Positions 18,147 through 27,009 of a stretch of 64,000 bases of DNA are shown piece by piece. The notes below the pieces were generated by a model, which was not told where the DNA came from, did not search any database, and worked only from the letters and a program-made list of their open reading frames with translations. Position 1 is the stretch's first letter. Each line of letters starts with the position of its first letter. Both the position numbers and the translations under genes were made by a program. This DNA comes from Acinetobacter pittii (GTDB lineage Bacteria; Pseudomonadota; Gammaproteobacteria; Pseudomonadales; Moraxellaceae): contig NZ_CP139249.1 in NCBI RefSeq assembly GCF_034064985.1, positions 2,046,001-2,110,000 of the forward strand. The letters are read 5' to 3'.

Positions 18147-19970
18147 TTAATGATTAGATTTAGTATTTGTATCAATATCGAAATACATCCACTCTGCATG
18201 TAAAATTGGATGCTTCTTATATCCAATGATTTTGGGTTGAGCCAGCATATTCCGGTAGCGTGCATATGAGATTTGGACAGGCATATACACTTCTAACAAC
18301 CGTGTCATTTTTCGATAAAGTGCATCTCTCTCAGCACCTGCTTGCATTTGTTGCGTTTGGCGATACAACTGATCAAACTCTGGAATAGAGCCACAAGACC
18401 AGTTCGTCATATGTGTATTAGGTCCATAAAAATTCTGCATAAAATTATCCCCATCTGGATAATCGGCTATCCATGCAGAAGACCCGAACATACCGTCGCA
18501 TTGTTTTTGCGCACGAATAAGATCTGCAAAGAGCATGGGTTTAAAGACCATACGGATATTCAAACTATCAAAATTTTTCTTCCAGAGTTCAGCGCTTTGC
18601 TGTCCAATACTGTCACTACGCGCCATATATTCAATGACAAGTGGTTTTCCGTCTGGTTGTGTACGCCAACCTGAGGCATCCTTTTTATAGTGATATCGAT
18701 CTAATAGTAAATTTGCTGCTTTCACAGAATATGGGGTACTGGTTCTGTATTGAGGGTCATTACCCACTACACCTGGTGGAATTGGAAAATGTAGACGCTG
18801 TGCATCATCATTTCTTACTAGTTTAATTTCTTGATCTATTGAACGAGACATCGCAATCGCACGGCGTAAAGCAATTTTTTCTTTACTCATTCCCCCAACA
18901 ACTGGATTTTTAAGATTCCAATAAATATAGCTAATTTCGGGGTCAACAATGCGAGATAACTGCACACCTTCTTTAGCAAGTTCAGGTCTTAATTTACCGT
19001 CTTTAACCGCTTTTGCGACCAGTTGGCCTTCAAGCTGAAATATATCAACCTCACCACGCTGAAATGCTAGCCACCGCGATTGGTTTTCTTCCATCACCTG
19101 AATATCAATTGTGCCTATTTGAGGCATTTTTTTACCTTTAAGTCGCTTCACAATTGCCTGATCTTCAGGGCTGCTGGCAGTAAAGTTCCAAGTAAAGCCG
19201 CGATAATCAGGATTCGCTTTTAAAACAATACGCGATGCTGGTACCCACTTGCTCAGCACATAAGGACCTGTACCTACAGGATGGCCCATAACATAACCGG
19301 CTTTGTCTTTATACTTTTCGATAACTTCGCGTGCCACAGCACCTGTCGGATCATGGGCCAGTAATAAAGGAAAATTATAGTCTGGTTTAACTAAACGAAT
19401 CACCAAAGTGTATTTATCAGGTGTTTGTAAACCACTTACCTTTTGATCATAGTTAAATTTTCCGGACTTATTGGCTGCTTTGACTAACGCATCCATACCT
19501 TCAATTTTGTTTTCTAATAGCCAGCTATTTGGAGAGCGCAGATTCGGGTCCAATAAACGCTTAAAAGAATACGCATAATCATTGGCTGTTAATTCTCTAG
19601 GTTTGCCTTTAAAAACAGGGTCTGGCGTAAAATAAATTCCCTTTTTAATGCGAATGGTATAGGTCAGACCATCGGCACTGACTTCTGGCATAGCGGTTGC
19701 TATTTGCGGAATAAGCTTTGCCGGCCTTGCTAAATAATCATAGGTATATAAAGTTTCAAATATCGATGTGGTTACATGCGCCGAATATAAATCATGGATA
19801 TAAGCTGGGTCGAAACCTGTCTCAGCTGTTGGAAATACATAACGTAAAACTTTATTCGGATCGGCTGGGCTTTTCGCAAAAATACTTGTAGATCCCGTTA
19901 AGGCCATACTAGCGAATAGCAAGCTGATACTACAATGCTTGAGCTTTTGTTTTAAATTTTCAGTCATCAT
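18147..19970 (-). CDS. Periplasmic peptide-binding protein of ABC transporter (SBP_bac_5), copy 1
   Basis: This 607-residue solute-binding protein has a signal peptide (hydrophobic core SISLLFASMALTGSTSIF, cleavage near FAKS). Family-5 binding protein blocks follow: LRYVFPTAETGFDPAYIHD at the mature start, HPVGTGPYVLSKW, and SAWIADYPDGDNFMQNFYGP near residue 500. Two Cys residues flank that last block (QCDGMF and WSCGSI) and could form a disulfide; the paralogue encoded upstream has them too. It is predicted to capture peptides for the DppB/C-like permeases. The gene follows its paralogue by 15 bases, and its stop abuts the peptidase frame. Confidence 0.94.
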   Translation of the reverse strand: MMTENLKQKLKHCSISLLFASMALTGSTSIFAKSPADPNKVLRYVFPTAETGFDPAYIHDLYSAHVTTSIFETLYTYDYLARPAKLIPQIATAMPEVSADGLTYTIRIKKGIYFTPDPVFKGKPRELTANDYAYSFKRLLDPNLRSPNSWLLENKIEGMDALVKAANKSGKFNYDQKVSGLQTPDKYTLVIRLVKPDYNFPLLLAHDPTGAVAREVIEKYKDKAGYVMGHPVGTGPYVLSKWVPASRIVLKANPDYRGFTWNFTASSPEDQAIVKRLKGKKMPQIGTIDIQVMEENQSRWLAFQRGEVDIFQLEGQLVAKAVKDGKLRPELAKEGVQLSRIVDPEISYIYWNLKNPVVGGMSKEKIALRRAIAMSRSIDQEIKLVRNDDAQRLHFPIPPGVVGNDPQYRTSTPYSVKAANLLLDRYHYKKDASGWRTQPDGKPLVIEYMARSDSIGQQSAELWKKNFDSLNIRMVFKPMLFADLIRAQKQCDGMFGSSAWIADYPDGDNFMQNFYGPNTHMTNWSCGSIPEFDQLYRQTQQMQAGAERDALYRKMTRLLEVYMPVQISYARYRNMLAQPKIIGYKKHPILHAEWMYFDIDTNTKSNH

Positions 19971-19985
19971 GATCTTTATCTAAAA

Positions 19986-21770
19986 TTATTTTTTAATAGG
20001 AGTAATATCAAGATATTGCCAGTTTGTATTCATCATAGGATGAGGTTTAAAACCCTGAACTTGTGGCCGTACTAACCAGTTACGAATTCGAGTTATATGA
20101 ACAATCCATGGGTTATCAGCTTCAATCTGGCGATTGAGCTTTTCATAATATGGTAGACGTTGTTGCGGTGGTAAATGAATGGCCTGAGTATAAAGAGCAT
20201 CATATGTTTTAGACTGATAACAAGCATGGTTTCCCTGACCAGCATTAGGTCCATAAAGCAACTGTGCAAAATTATCTCCTTCAGGATAGTCAGCAATCCA
20301 TGCCCCACTCCAAATCATATATTTACATTGAGTTGCGGCTTTTAAGTTATCTGCAAAATTACTCACCTTAAAGTCAGCTCGAATGCCAATCGCATCCAGA
20401 TTCTTTTTCCAGAGTTCTGAGTGGATAACTGATGCCGAGCTATTTTCTGTATTGATTTTTAAAATTAAAGGTTTACCGTTTGGCTGGGTTCTATAACCAT
20501 CAGCCCCCTTTTTATAACCATAATAATCAAGTAATTTATTTGCTAGCAGCGGGTTGTATCCTACGCTACTTTTATATTTCGGATTATAGCCATTCACACC
20601 TTCAGGTATAAACATTTCAGCCCGAACAGCTTGCCCTTTATAAGCCTGTTTTATACTTTCTTTTTGGTTGTAGGACAAAGTAATTGCTCTACGAAGAGCG
20701 ATCTTTTCTGGGCTAAAACCACCAATCACTGGATCACGCATGTTCATCATGGTATAGGTAATCTCAGGTTCTTTATTGGTATAGTGCTTAATTCCTCTCT
20801 TCTTAAAAGAAGCTTTAAGCTGATTTCCATCTAAAGCTTGAGGAACTGCACTCGCTGTAAGTTTGTCAAAGTCGAGTTGACCCGACTGGAAAGCTAACCA
20901 TCTTGACTGCTCTTCTTCAATAATACTGACTACCACCATTCCAATTTGTGGCATTTTCTTTCCAGACATTTCCTTAACAAGCTGGTTATCCCAAGGTGTT
21001 CCTGTCGACTTAAAGTTCCAGACAAAACCACGATAATCAGGATTGGCAACTAACTCGACCTTACTTCTTGGTACATACTTACTTAACATGTAAGGGCCTG
21101 TACCTACGGGATGCATACCAATACGGTCACCGTAATAATCGACAACCTCTTTAGCAACTCCGCCAAAAGTAATATAGGCAAGAATATAAGGGAAATTATA
21201 GTCTTGGCGAGTTAAGGTAAATTGTAAAGTATATCGATCAAGTGCTTTGACTCCTGCAATTGGAGCAGCATAATCAAATTTTCCAGTTTTCTTTGCTTGG
21301 GCTACAACCGCATCGGCACCTAGTAACTTACCATCAATGAATGAAACAGACGGTGCTCTATTTTTCGGGTCTAAAATACGTTTAATTGTATAGACGTAGT
21401 CTTCGGCTACTAGCTCACGGCGTTTACCTTTAAAAGCGGGATCATTGGTAAAATAGATACCTGGCTTAATTTTAAAAGTATAAACTTTACCGTCTTGTTC
21501 CACTTTAGGCAGACTCTCTACTGTATAGGGAGCTAACTGTAATGGACGTGCCAGATAGTCATATTTGAGTAAAGGCTCAAAAATTGCCTCAGCAATATTA
21601 GCACTATAGAAATTGGTAGTTTTAACCATATCGAAGCCATCATCTGGAGCTTCATAGGCAACATGCAAAATTTTATTTGGTTGCGCTGGCGTAATTGCGT
21701 AAGCACAAGGAATTGATGTAATAGCCAGACTTAAAATGGCGAGCTTAAAAAATTTTAATTTCAAGTTCAT
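19986..21770 (-). CDS. Periplasmic peptide-binding protein of ABC transporter (SBP_bac_5), copy 2, operon leader
   Basis: A paralogue of the neighbouring binding protein, this 594-residue protein has a short signal peptide (MNLKLKFFKLAILSLAITSI, cleavage near AYA). It shares the diagnostic blocks HVAYEAPDDGFDMVK, HPVGTGPYMLSKY and GAWIADYPEGDNFAQLLYGP, flanked by the same Cys pair (QCKYMI, HACYQS). It is the first gene of the minus-strand operon and faces the TonB receptor gene across a 780-base control region. ATG 21770 is chosen; GTG 21776 two codons upstream is possible and the ribosome-binding site is weak for both. Confidence 0.93.
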   Translation of the reverse strand: MNLKLKFFKLAILSLAITSIPCAYAITPAQPNKILHVAYEAPDDGFDMVKTTNFYSANIAEAIFEPLLKYDYLARPLQLAPYTVESLPKVEQDGKVYTFKIKPGIYFTNDPAFKGKRRELVAEDYVYTIKRILDPKNRAPSVSFIDGKLLGADAVVAQAKKTGKFDYAAPIAGVKALDRYTLQFTLTRQDYNFPYILAYITFGGVAKEVVDYYGDRIGMHPVGTGPYMLSKYVPRSKVELVANPDYRGFVWNFKSTGTPWDNQLVKEMSGKKMPQIGMVVVSIIEEEQSRWLAFQSGQLDFDKLTASAVPQALDGNQLKASFKKRGIKHYTNKEPEITYTMMNMRDPVIGGFSPEKIALRRAITLSYNQKESIKQAYKGQAVRAEMFIPEGVNGYNPKYKSSVGYNPLLANKLLDYYGYKKGADGYRTQPNGKPLILKINTENSSASVIHSELWKKNLDAIGIRADFKVSNFADNLKAATQCKYMIWSGAWIADYPEGDNFAQLLYGPNAGQGNHACYQSKTYDALYTQAIHLPPQQRLPYYEKLNRQIEADNPWIVHITRIRNWLVRPQVQGFKPHPMMNTNWQYLDITPIKK

Positions 21771-22365
21771 ACCCACGTAATTAGTTTTTTAAAAGATATT
21801 ATTCTTTTGAGTAACATCTAAATCTGCATAAGAAAAGTTCTTTTTCAACAGATAGGCCTATTTAGGTTTTAAAATTCACTTTCCTTTATCATCTTTTTAT
21901 TTGATCAAATGGAAAAATAAACTCAAATACCTAGAGTTTTATAACTATTGAATATAAAGCGAATTTCATGCCATTTATTAATACCCATCTTAAAATATTT
22001 AAAAATATTAAAAATTCATATTTTTATTAGATACTTAAAAACGTTTGAACTATATAAATAAAAGTAACTTTTTGCCAAATATTATATTCATATAAGTTAA
22101 TCATCTCACACCTTAAATGCACAAATAAAATACATTAAAAATTAATTATGATCCACATTAGAACCAGCTTACTTTACACATAATTTTTAAATAATTTATT
22201 GATTAATAATTAAATTATAGTTAGGCCACATAACTATAGATATTATAACATTACATATTAAAAGGCTCTAAAACGATACATTTTTATTTAATAAGCATGT
22301 GAAGAGTCCATTAATGTATATTTTTTATACAAATAAATTTGAAACTTTTCGCCACTATCAAAAAT

Positions 22366-22381
22366 TTTTCCAAATGGAAAA
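22366..22381. promoter_or_regulatory. Candidate upstream activator site (dyad)
   Basis: TTTTCC AAAT GGAAAA is a perfect 6-4-6 dyad about 134 bases upstream of the predicted sigma-54 start site, the usual distance for an enhancer-binding protein. Dyads this short arise by chance in AT-rich DNA, so this is positional inference only. The dyad at 22216-22238 is an alternative. Confidence 0.25.
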
Positions 22382-22439
22382 TTTATTTTTATCTCAAAAA
22401 TACTAAAGCCTCCTGCTCAACCACAATAAAATCAATATA

Positions 22440-22452
22440 TATCAATATTTTG
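22440..22452 (+). promoter_or_regulatory. IHF binding site consensus upstream of sigma-54 promoter
   Basis: TATCAATATTTTG matches the IHF consensus WATCAANNNNTTR at every defined position. It lies about 29 bases upstream of the -24 element, centred near -62. This is where IHF bends DNA in many sigma-54 promoters to bring the activator to polymerase. Confidence 0.6.
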
Positions 22453-22480
22453 CATAAACTAAAAAAAGAAAAATATATAG

Positions 22481-22497
22481 TTGGCACTTGCTTTGCT
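22481..22497 (+). promoter_or_regulatory. Sigma-54 (-24/-12) promoter of the TonB receptor operon
   Basis: TTGGCAC (22481-22487), five bases, then TTGCT (22493-22497) matches the RpoN consensus TTGGCAC-N5-TTGCW. Exactly ten bases lie between the GG and GC dinucleotides. Transcription should start near 22508, giving a leader of about 43 bases with AAGGG before the ATG at 22551. Such promoters need an ATP-dependent activator; none is encoded in the window. Confidence 0.8.
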
Positions 22498-22550
22498 TAA
22501 AAACTTTCCAGCAATATCGCTAACGACAACAAAAAGGGATCAAATCCACA

Positions 22551-25250
22551 ATGAAAAAAAAATACAATGTTCGATCTCAGGCAACCCCCAAGATTGGCAA
22601 AACAATTCTTAAATTAAGCACCCTTAGTTTAAGTATGATGTGTCTTACCCTGGCACAGGCAGCAGAAACTGAACAATCAAGTACTGATGAAAAACCAACA
22701 AAAGTCGTAAAAGTTGCTGTAACAGGTTCATCAATTAAAGGGGTTGCAGCTCAAAGTGCCTCACCCATTACTATTATTAAAGGCGAAGATCTCGCAAATG
22801 CTGGCGTTACTACAGTTGAAGAAGCATTAACCCGTGTAAGTTCAAATCAGGCAGGTTTTTCAACTGACCAGAATGTGGGTGCCAGTAATACCGATGGTTC
22901 TACCGCTAACCTTCGGGGTTTAGGTAGCGATAAAACACTCGTTTTACTTAATGGACGACGCCTCGCAGCGAACCCTTTTGGTACTTCCACCGTAAACCTA
23001 AATATTATTCCTTTAGCAATGATTGATCGTATTGAAGTTTTACGTGATGGTGCCTCAGCAGTTTATGGTGCCGATGCTGTTGCAGGGGTTATTAATTTCA
23101 TTACAAAAAAAACATATCAAGGTGTGGGTATTAGCGCAGGCTTGTTACAACCAGAACACAAAGGTGGTGACAAACAAGATATTTCTATCTTTGGTGGCTA
23201 TGGCGACTTAGATGAAGATGGTTTTAATATTTTCGGTGTTGTAGATTATCGTCGTACTAACGGCATTATGGCGAAAGACCGAAGAATTTCTGAACGTGGA
23301 GGAGTATTACCAGAACTCGGTCTTGATGGACGCTCTGCTAATGCCTTTACCTCAAATTTTTATGACCCTATATCTGGAGTTTCAGGAAATCCCTATGCTC
23401 AAAATGGTCAATGTTTAGGTCCCGCAGAGTCAGCAGAAGAAGGATTCTGTTATGCAAATACTCAAGCTTTGATAGGTATCAAACCAGATGTAGAAAACGT
23501 TTCTGTTTTAGGACGTGGTACATTCAAAGTTAACGATAATTTAAATGCTATTGGTGAATATATCTATTCACGTAGTGAAGTTATCACTTCTGTTGCCCCT
23601 GACCCATTTAGCCGCAGTAATCTGTCAACTCGCGTCACCCTTTCAAGTGATAGTCCATATTATCCAGGCAATGGTATTGTTCCTAGCGTTAAAGGGTTAA
23701 GTGGTGCTCCCCTTGAACTCTATTTACGATCACATGCTGGGAACCGTATAGCTAAATCAATTAATGAATCACATCGGCTTTTTGCTGGTCTAGAAGGTGA
23801 CGTATGGGGATGGGATTTAAACACAGGTATTACCTATGCAAAAAGTGAAGCCTCAGATAATTTCGTTACTGGTCAATTAAATAAGACTAAATTACAAGAT
23901 GCCTTAAATAACGGAACATTAAACCCATTTGGTGAAAGTAGTGATCCTAATATCTGGAACAGTTTATCAGTTAAAGGAAAATATAATGAAGCAACTTTAG
24001 AATCCACTACTGCTGACTTCAGTATTAGCCGTCCTATTTTTACTTTACCTGCTGGTGAGGTTGGTTTTGCTTTAGGAGGCAGCTTTACTAATCAAGATTG
24101 GAAACAACATATTAATGCAGATTTAGTCCGTCAAGCTCCTAGTAGTGGTACAGACCCTAGTAAACCTGATAATTCTGGCGACCGAGACATTACCTCTGCA
24201 TTTGCAGAATTACAAATACCTATAACCAAAACGATCGAAGCACAACTTGCAGCTCGTTACGATGACTATAGTGACTTTGGGGATACTTTTAACCCTAAAT
24301 TCGCGATCCGTTGGGAGCCATTAAAACAACTCATGTTCCGTACCTCATATAGCACAGGTTTCCGTGCACCAAGCCTATATGAGATTAATGCGGCTCAAAG
24401 CAAAACTTATACTGGTGCAAAATATAATGACCCACTTTACTGCCCAGGCGGTGAGGTCGTAGAAGGGAAAAATAAAAATGACTTTTGTAATACTCAATTT
24501 ATGAAATTACAGGGAGGCTCAAAAGATTTACAACCAGAAGAATCAAAATCATTTACTGCCGGCTTTGTTTTCGAGCCAATTAAAAACCTTGTACTAACGG
24601 TTGACTATTTCAATATTAAAATTAACGACCTGATTGCTCAGGTGGGAGAAGCCACAATCTTTGGAGAACCTGAAAAATACTCTGCTCTTTTTGTAAGAAA
24701 TGCTGATGGTACTATCGACTATATAAAAACCAACTTATTCAACTCTGGTGGTATGAAAACAGAAGGTTTTGATATTAGTCTGAATTATTTAACTCCAATG
24801 ACATCCACTGGCCGTTTTGGCTTTGGAATTGATGGGACTTATGTATCCAAACTAGATTATCGCGACTCAAAAAGTGAGCCATGGACAGGACAGGTTGGCC
24901 TATATGAAGACCCTGCTGTTGTCCGATGGAAACACACAGCTAATATTAACTGGGCATATGAAAATTGGAGACTAGTTTTTGAACAACAGTTTGTACGTGG
25001 TTACGATGATCAAAATCAGATAGGTGAAGAACAATATGATTATCACAAAGTTAGTGATTATACCCTCTACAATATTTCTGGTACCTATAAAGGCTTTAAA
25101 AATCTTGAGCTAACAGCGGGTATTAAAAATATTTTCGATGAAGACCCATCTGCCTCAAACGTTTTAGATAATTTCCAATATGGATATGACCCTCGGTATA
25201 GTGACCCAACAGGACGTACATACTATTTACGTGGTACATACAAGTTCTAA
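22551..25250 (+). CDS. TonB-dependent outer-membrane receptor
   Basis: The 899-residue protein has a long signal peptide (TILKLSTLSLSMMCLTLAQA) followed by a TonB-box-like segment, VVKVAVTGSSIKG. A complete plug domain follows, with LRGLGSDKTLVLLNGRRLA and IDRIEVLRDGASAVYGADAV, then a large beta-barrel ending RGTYKF, with the C-terminal aromatic residue used for Bam recognition. It should import a scarce ligand across the outer membrane using energy from TonB-ExbBD, encoded directly downstream. The divergent peptide transporter and sigma-54 promoter suggest a peptide or other nitrogen source rather than iron. The ligand is not readable from the sequence. Confidence 0.95.
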   Translation: MKKKYNVRSQATPKIGKTILKLSTLSLSMMCLTLAQAAETEQSSTDEKPTKVVKVAVTGSSIKGVAAQSASPITIIKGEDLANAGVTTVEEALTRVSSNQAGFSTDQNVGASNTDGSTANLRGLGSDKTLVLLNGRRLAANPFGTSTVNLNIIPLAMIDRIEVLRDGASAVYGADAVAGVINFITKKTYQGVGISAGLLQPEHKGGDKQDISIFGGYGDLDEDGFNIFGVVDYRRTNGIMAKDRRISERGGVLPELGLDGRSANAFTSNFYDPISGVSGNPYAQNGQCLGPAESAEEGFCYANTQALIGIKPDVENVSVLGRGTFKVNDNLNAIGEYIYSRSEVITSVAPDPFSRSNLSTRVTLSSDSPYYPGNGIVPSVKGLSGAPLELYLRSHAGNRIAKSINESHRLFAGLEGDVWGWDLNTGITYAKSEASDNFVTGQLNKTKLQDALNNGTLNPFGESSDPNIWNSLSVKGKYNEATLESTTADFSISRPIFTLPAGEVGFALGGSFTNQDWKQHINADLVRQAPSSGTDPSKPDNSGDRDITSAFAELQIPITKTIEAQLAARYDDYSDFGDTFNPKFAIRWEPLKQLMFRTSYSTGFRAPSLYEINAAQSKTYTGAKYNDPLYCPGGEVVEGKNKNDFCNTQFMKLQGGSKDLQPEESKSFTAGFVFEPIKNLVLTVDYFNIKINDLIAQVGEATIFGEPEKYSALFVRNADGTIDYIKTNLFNSGGMKTEGFDISLNYLTPMTSTGRFGFGIDGTYVSKLDYRDSKSEPWTGQVGLYEDPAVVRWKHTANINWAYENWRLVFEQQFVRGYDDQNQIGEEQYDYHKVSDYTLYNISGTYKGFKNLELTAGIKNIFDEDPSASNVLDNFQYGYDPRYSDPTGRTYYLRGTYKF

Positions 25251-25260
25251 TTGGTTATTT

Positions 25261-25291
25261 TGCAAACACGACTTTAGACATCGTGTTTGCA
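25261..25291 (+). promoter_or_regulatory. Intercistronic stem-loop between receptor gene and tonB
   Basis: TGCAAACACGA (25261-25271) and TCGTGTTTGCA (25281-25291) form a perfect 11-base-pair stem with a nine-base loop. It starts 11 bases after the receptor stop. No T-run follows, so it is probably not an efficient terminator. It could protect the receptor message from 3' decay or partly attenuate tonB-exbBD. Confidence 0.7.
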
Positions 25292-25358
25292 GACCGAATA
25301 CTCACCCTTAGTCAAACATTAATTTAAGAATTGTTTGTCTCAAGTTTCAGGAGTAACT

Positions 25359-26072
25359 ATGGGCATGACTTTTACAGACATAGAAAATAAATCTGCCAAA
25401 CGCCTAATTGGTATTGCTGCAGTTATTTTTCTGCATCTTCTTGTTGCCTATATTCTGATGTCAGGTTTAGCAAACAATATTCAAAAACCAGCAGAAAAAC
25501 CTGTGGAATTGCAAATTATTCAGGATATTAAGCCGCCTCCTCCACTAAAGCCGGAAGAGCCGAAACCAAAGGAAAAACCGCCTGAGCCACCAAAAATGGT
25601 AGAAAAAGTTGCCAAGGTTCCTGAGCCGCCTAAACAAGTAGAGAAAGTAGCAACACCGGTACAAAAAACGACGCCGGTGACTCAACCAACGAAAGTGGCT
25701 ACCCCGGCTCCTGCTGCACCTAGTACCCCATCACCAAGCCCTGTTGCTGCACCTGCTCCAGTGGCTGCTGCGCCGGCACCAAAACCAGCTGGTGTGAGTC
25801 GTGGTGTTTCAGAGGGTTCAGCTGGCTGTGAAAAACCAGAATATCCACGTGAAGCACTTATGAATGAAGAACAAGGGACAGTGCGCATACGTGTTTTAGT
25901 TGATACTTCGGGCAAGGTTATTGATGCCAAAGTAAAAAAATCGAGTGGCAGCAAAATTTTAGATAAAGCGGCAACTAAAGCTTACAGCTTATGTACGTTC
26001 AAACCAGCAATGAAAGATGGTGTACCTCAGCAAGATTGGTATGAAATTGAATATCCATTTGTAATTGAATAA
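25359..26072 (+). CDS. tonB: Energy transducer TonB
   Basis: The 237-residue protein has one N-terminal membrane anchor (LIGIAAVIFLHLLVAYILMS, residues about 17-36). A Pro-rich, Lys/Glu periplasmic spacer follows (about 50-150, many KPPEPP-like units). The globular C-terminal TonB domain (YPREALMNEEQGTVRIRVLV) ends in YPFVIE. It couples the proton motive force harvested by ExbB/ExbD to the receptor. The frame opens at TTG 25335, but AGGAG lies five bases before ATG 25359, which I take as the start. Its position after the receptor gene suggests a dedicated TonB. Confidence 0.96.
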   Translation: MGMTFTDIENKSAKRLIGIAAVIFLHLLVAYILMSGLANNIQKPAEKPVELQIIQDIKPPPPLKPEEPKPKEKPPEPPKMVEKVAKVPEPPKQVEKVATPVQKTTPVTQPTKVATPAPAAPSTPSPSPVAAPAPVAAAPAPKPAGVSRGVSEGSAGCEKPEYPREALMNEEQGTVRIRVLVDTSGKVIDAKVKKSSGSKILDKAATKAYSLCTFKPAMKDGVPQQDWYEIEYPFVIE

Positions 26073-26112
26073 ACAATTGAATTAGCAAGAAATTAAAAAA
26101 TATTGGAGATAT

Positions 26113-26994
26113 ATGATGAAAAAATCAACTCAACCTTTAGTTCGTTTCGCTTCTGCAAGTCTAATCGCAGCTTGCTCGTTACTTCCATTAAGCTCAGTTT
26201 TCGCAGAAGAAACAAGCAACACTCCTGTAGCCACAGCAACTACTGAAGCTAATTCAAATACAAATACTCCAACTCCACCACCAAAACCCGCAACGAGCGA
26301 AACTGTTAAAAATCCATACGGTCTAGAAGCCCTTTGGCGTGAAGGCGACTTAGTCGCTAAGTCTACCTTATTTATTTTAGTACTCATGTCGATTGGTACT
26401 TGGTACATCATCATCTCTAAATTATTACAACAAGGTAAAGTCAAACGCCAAGGTAAAGAAGCTGAAAAACATTTCTGGGAGGCAACTTCCCTTGATAATG
26501 CTGCAGAAGGTTTAGAACAAAGTAGTGCTTATCGCTTTATTGCAGAAAAAGGCATTAATTCAACTAAATCACATGGCGGTTCTTTACTTGAACGAATCGA
26601 TTTTAATACATGGGTGAGCATTTCAATTCAACGCGCAATTGAGAAAATACAAAATCATTTAGGTGGTGGTTTAGCCTTTTTAGCAACAGTAGGCTCTACT
26701 GCGCCATTTGTTGGACTTTTTGGTACGGTTTGGGGAATTTATCACGCATTAACAGCCATTGGTATCTCAGGTCAAGCATCTATCGATAAAGTTGCAGGCC
26801 CCGTTGGTGAAGCTCTGATTATGACAGCGATTGGTCTTGCAGTCGCAGTACCTGCTGTACTTGGTTATAACTGGCTTACACGCCGTAATAAAGCAGTTAT
26901 GGAAAATGTCCGTTCATTTGGTTCAGATTTACACGCGGTTTTATTAAGTGGAGAAATTAATACCAATAATTCAGTTAATCGCAGTATTAAATAA
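26113..26994 (+). CDS. exbB: Biopolymer transport protein ExbB with N-terminal extension
   Basis: This 293-residue MotA/TolQ/ExbB channel protein has a signal-like N-terminus (ASLIAACSLLPLSSVFA). A Thr/Pro/Asn-rich periplasmic segment (about residues 33-70) precedes the first true membrane helix (LVAKSTLFILVLMSIGTWYI). The conserved pore region FLATVGSTAPFVGLFGTVWG and the third helix region ALIMTAIGLAVAVPAVLGYN are intact. It forms the proton channel with ExbD that energises TonB. TTGGAGAT precedes the ATGATG start. ExbBs with such an N-terminal extension are known in other Gram-negative bacteria. Confidence 0.95.
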   Translation: MMKKSTQPLVRFASASLIAACSLLPLSSVFAEETSNTPVATATTEANSNTNTPTPPPKPATSETVKNPYGLEALWREGDLVAKSTLFILVLMSIGTWYIIISKLLQQGKVKRQGKEAEKHFWEATSLDNAAEGLEQSSAYRFIAEKGINSTKSHGGSLLERIDFNTWVSISIQRAIEKIQNHLGGGLAFLATVGSTAPFVGLFGTVWGIYHALTAIGISGQASIDKVAGPVGEALIMTAIGLAVAVPAVLGYNWLTRRNKAVMENVRSFGSDLHAVLLSGEINTNNSVNRSIK

Positions 26995-27009
26995 TCGGGA
27001 GCAAACATT

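Larger units (their letters stand above)
21771..22550. promoter_or_regulatory. Divergent control region between the peptide ABC operon and the TonB receptor operon
   Basis: This very AT-rich region without a convincing ORF separates two divergent operons of six and five genes. Near the plus-strand gene it contains a -24/-12 promoter (22481-22497) and an IHF consensus site (22440-22452). It also holds several dyads: TATAGTTA-7-TAACTATA at 22216-22238, TGTATA-5-TATACA at 22315-22331, TTTTCC-4-GGAAAA at 22366-22381 and ATTTGATCAAAT at 21899-21910. No Fur-box-like sequence was found. I could not identify a convincing minus-strand promoter for the binding-protein gene. Confidence 0.75.

Noticed and set aside
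21777..21900. A second, minus-strand sigma-54 promoter for the binding-protein operon
   Set aside because: Searched for the reverse complement of GG-N10-GC with flanking consensus; no acceptable match.
21906..22381. Direct repeat CAAATGGAAAA (21906 and 22371) as paired operator
   Set aside because: An 11-base match is expected by chance in AT-rich DNA of this length; no further flanking similarity.
21771..22550. Fur box for the TonB receptor operon
   Set aside because: No sequence close to GATAATGATAATCATTATC was found; the -24/-12 promoter explains control better.
25682..25954. Minus-strand 90-residue frame opposite tonB
   Set aside because: Antisense of the Pro/Ala-rich TonB spacer; Gly/Ala low-complexity only.
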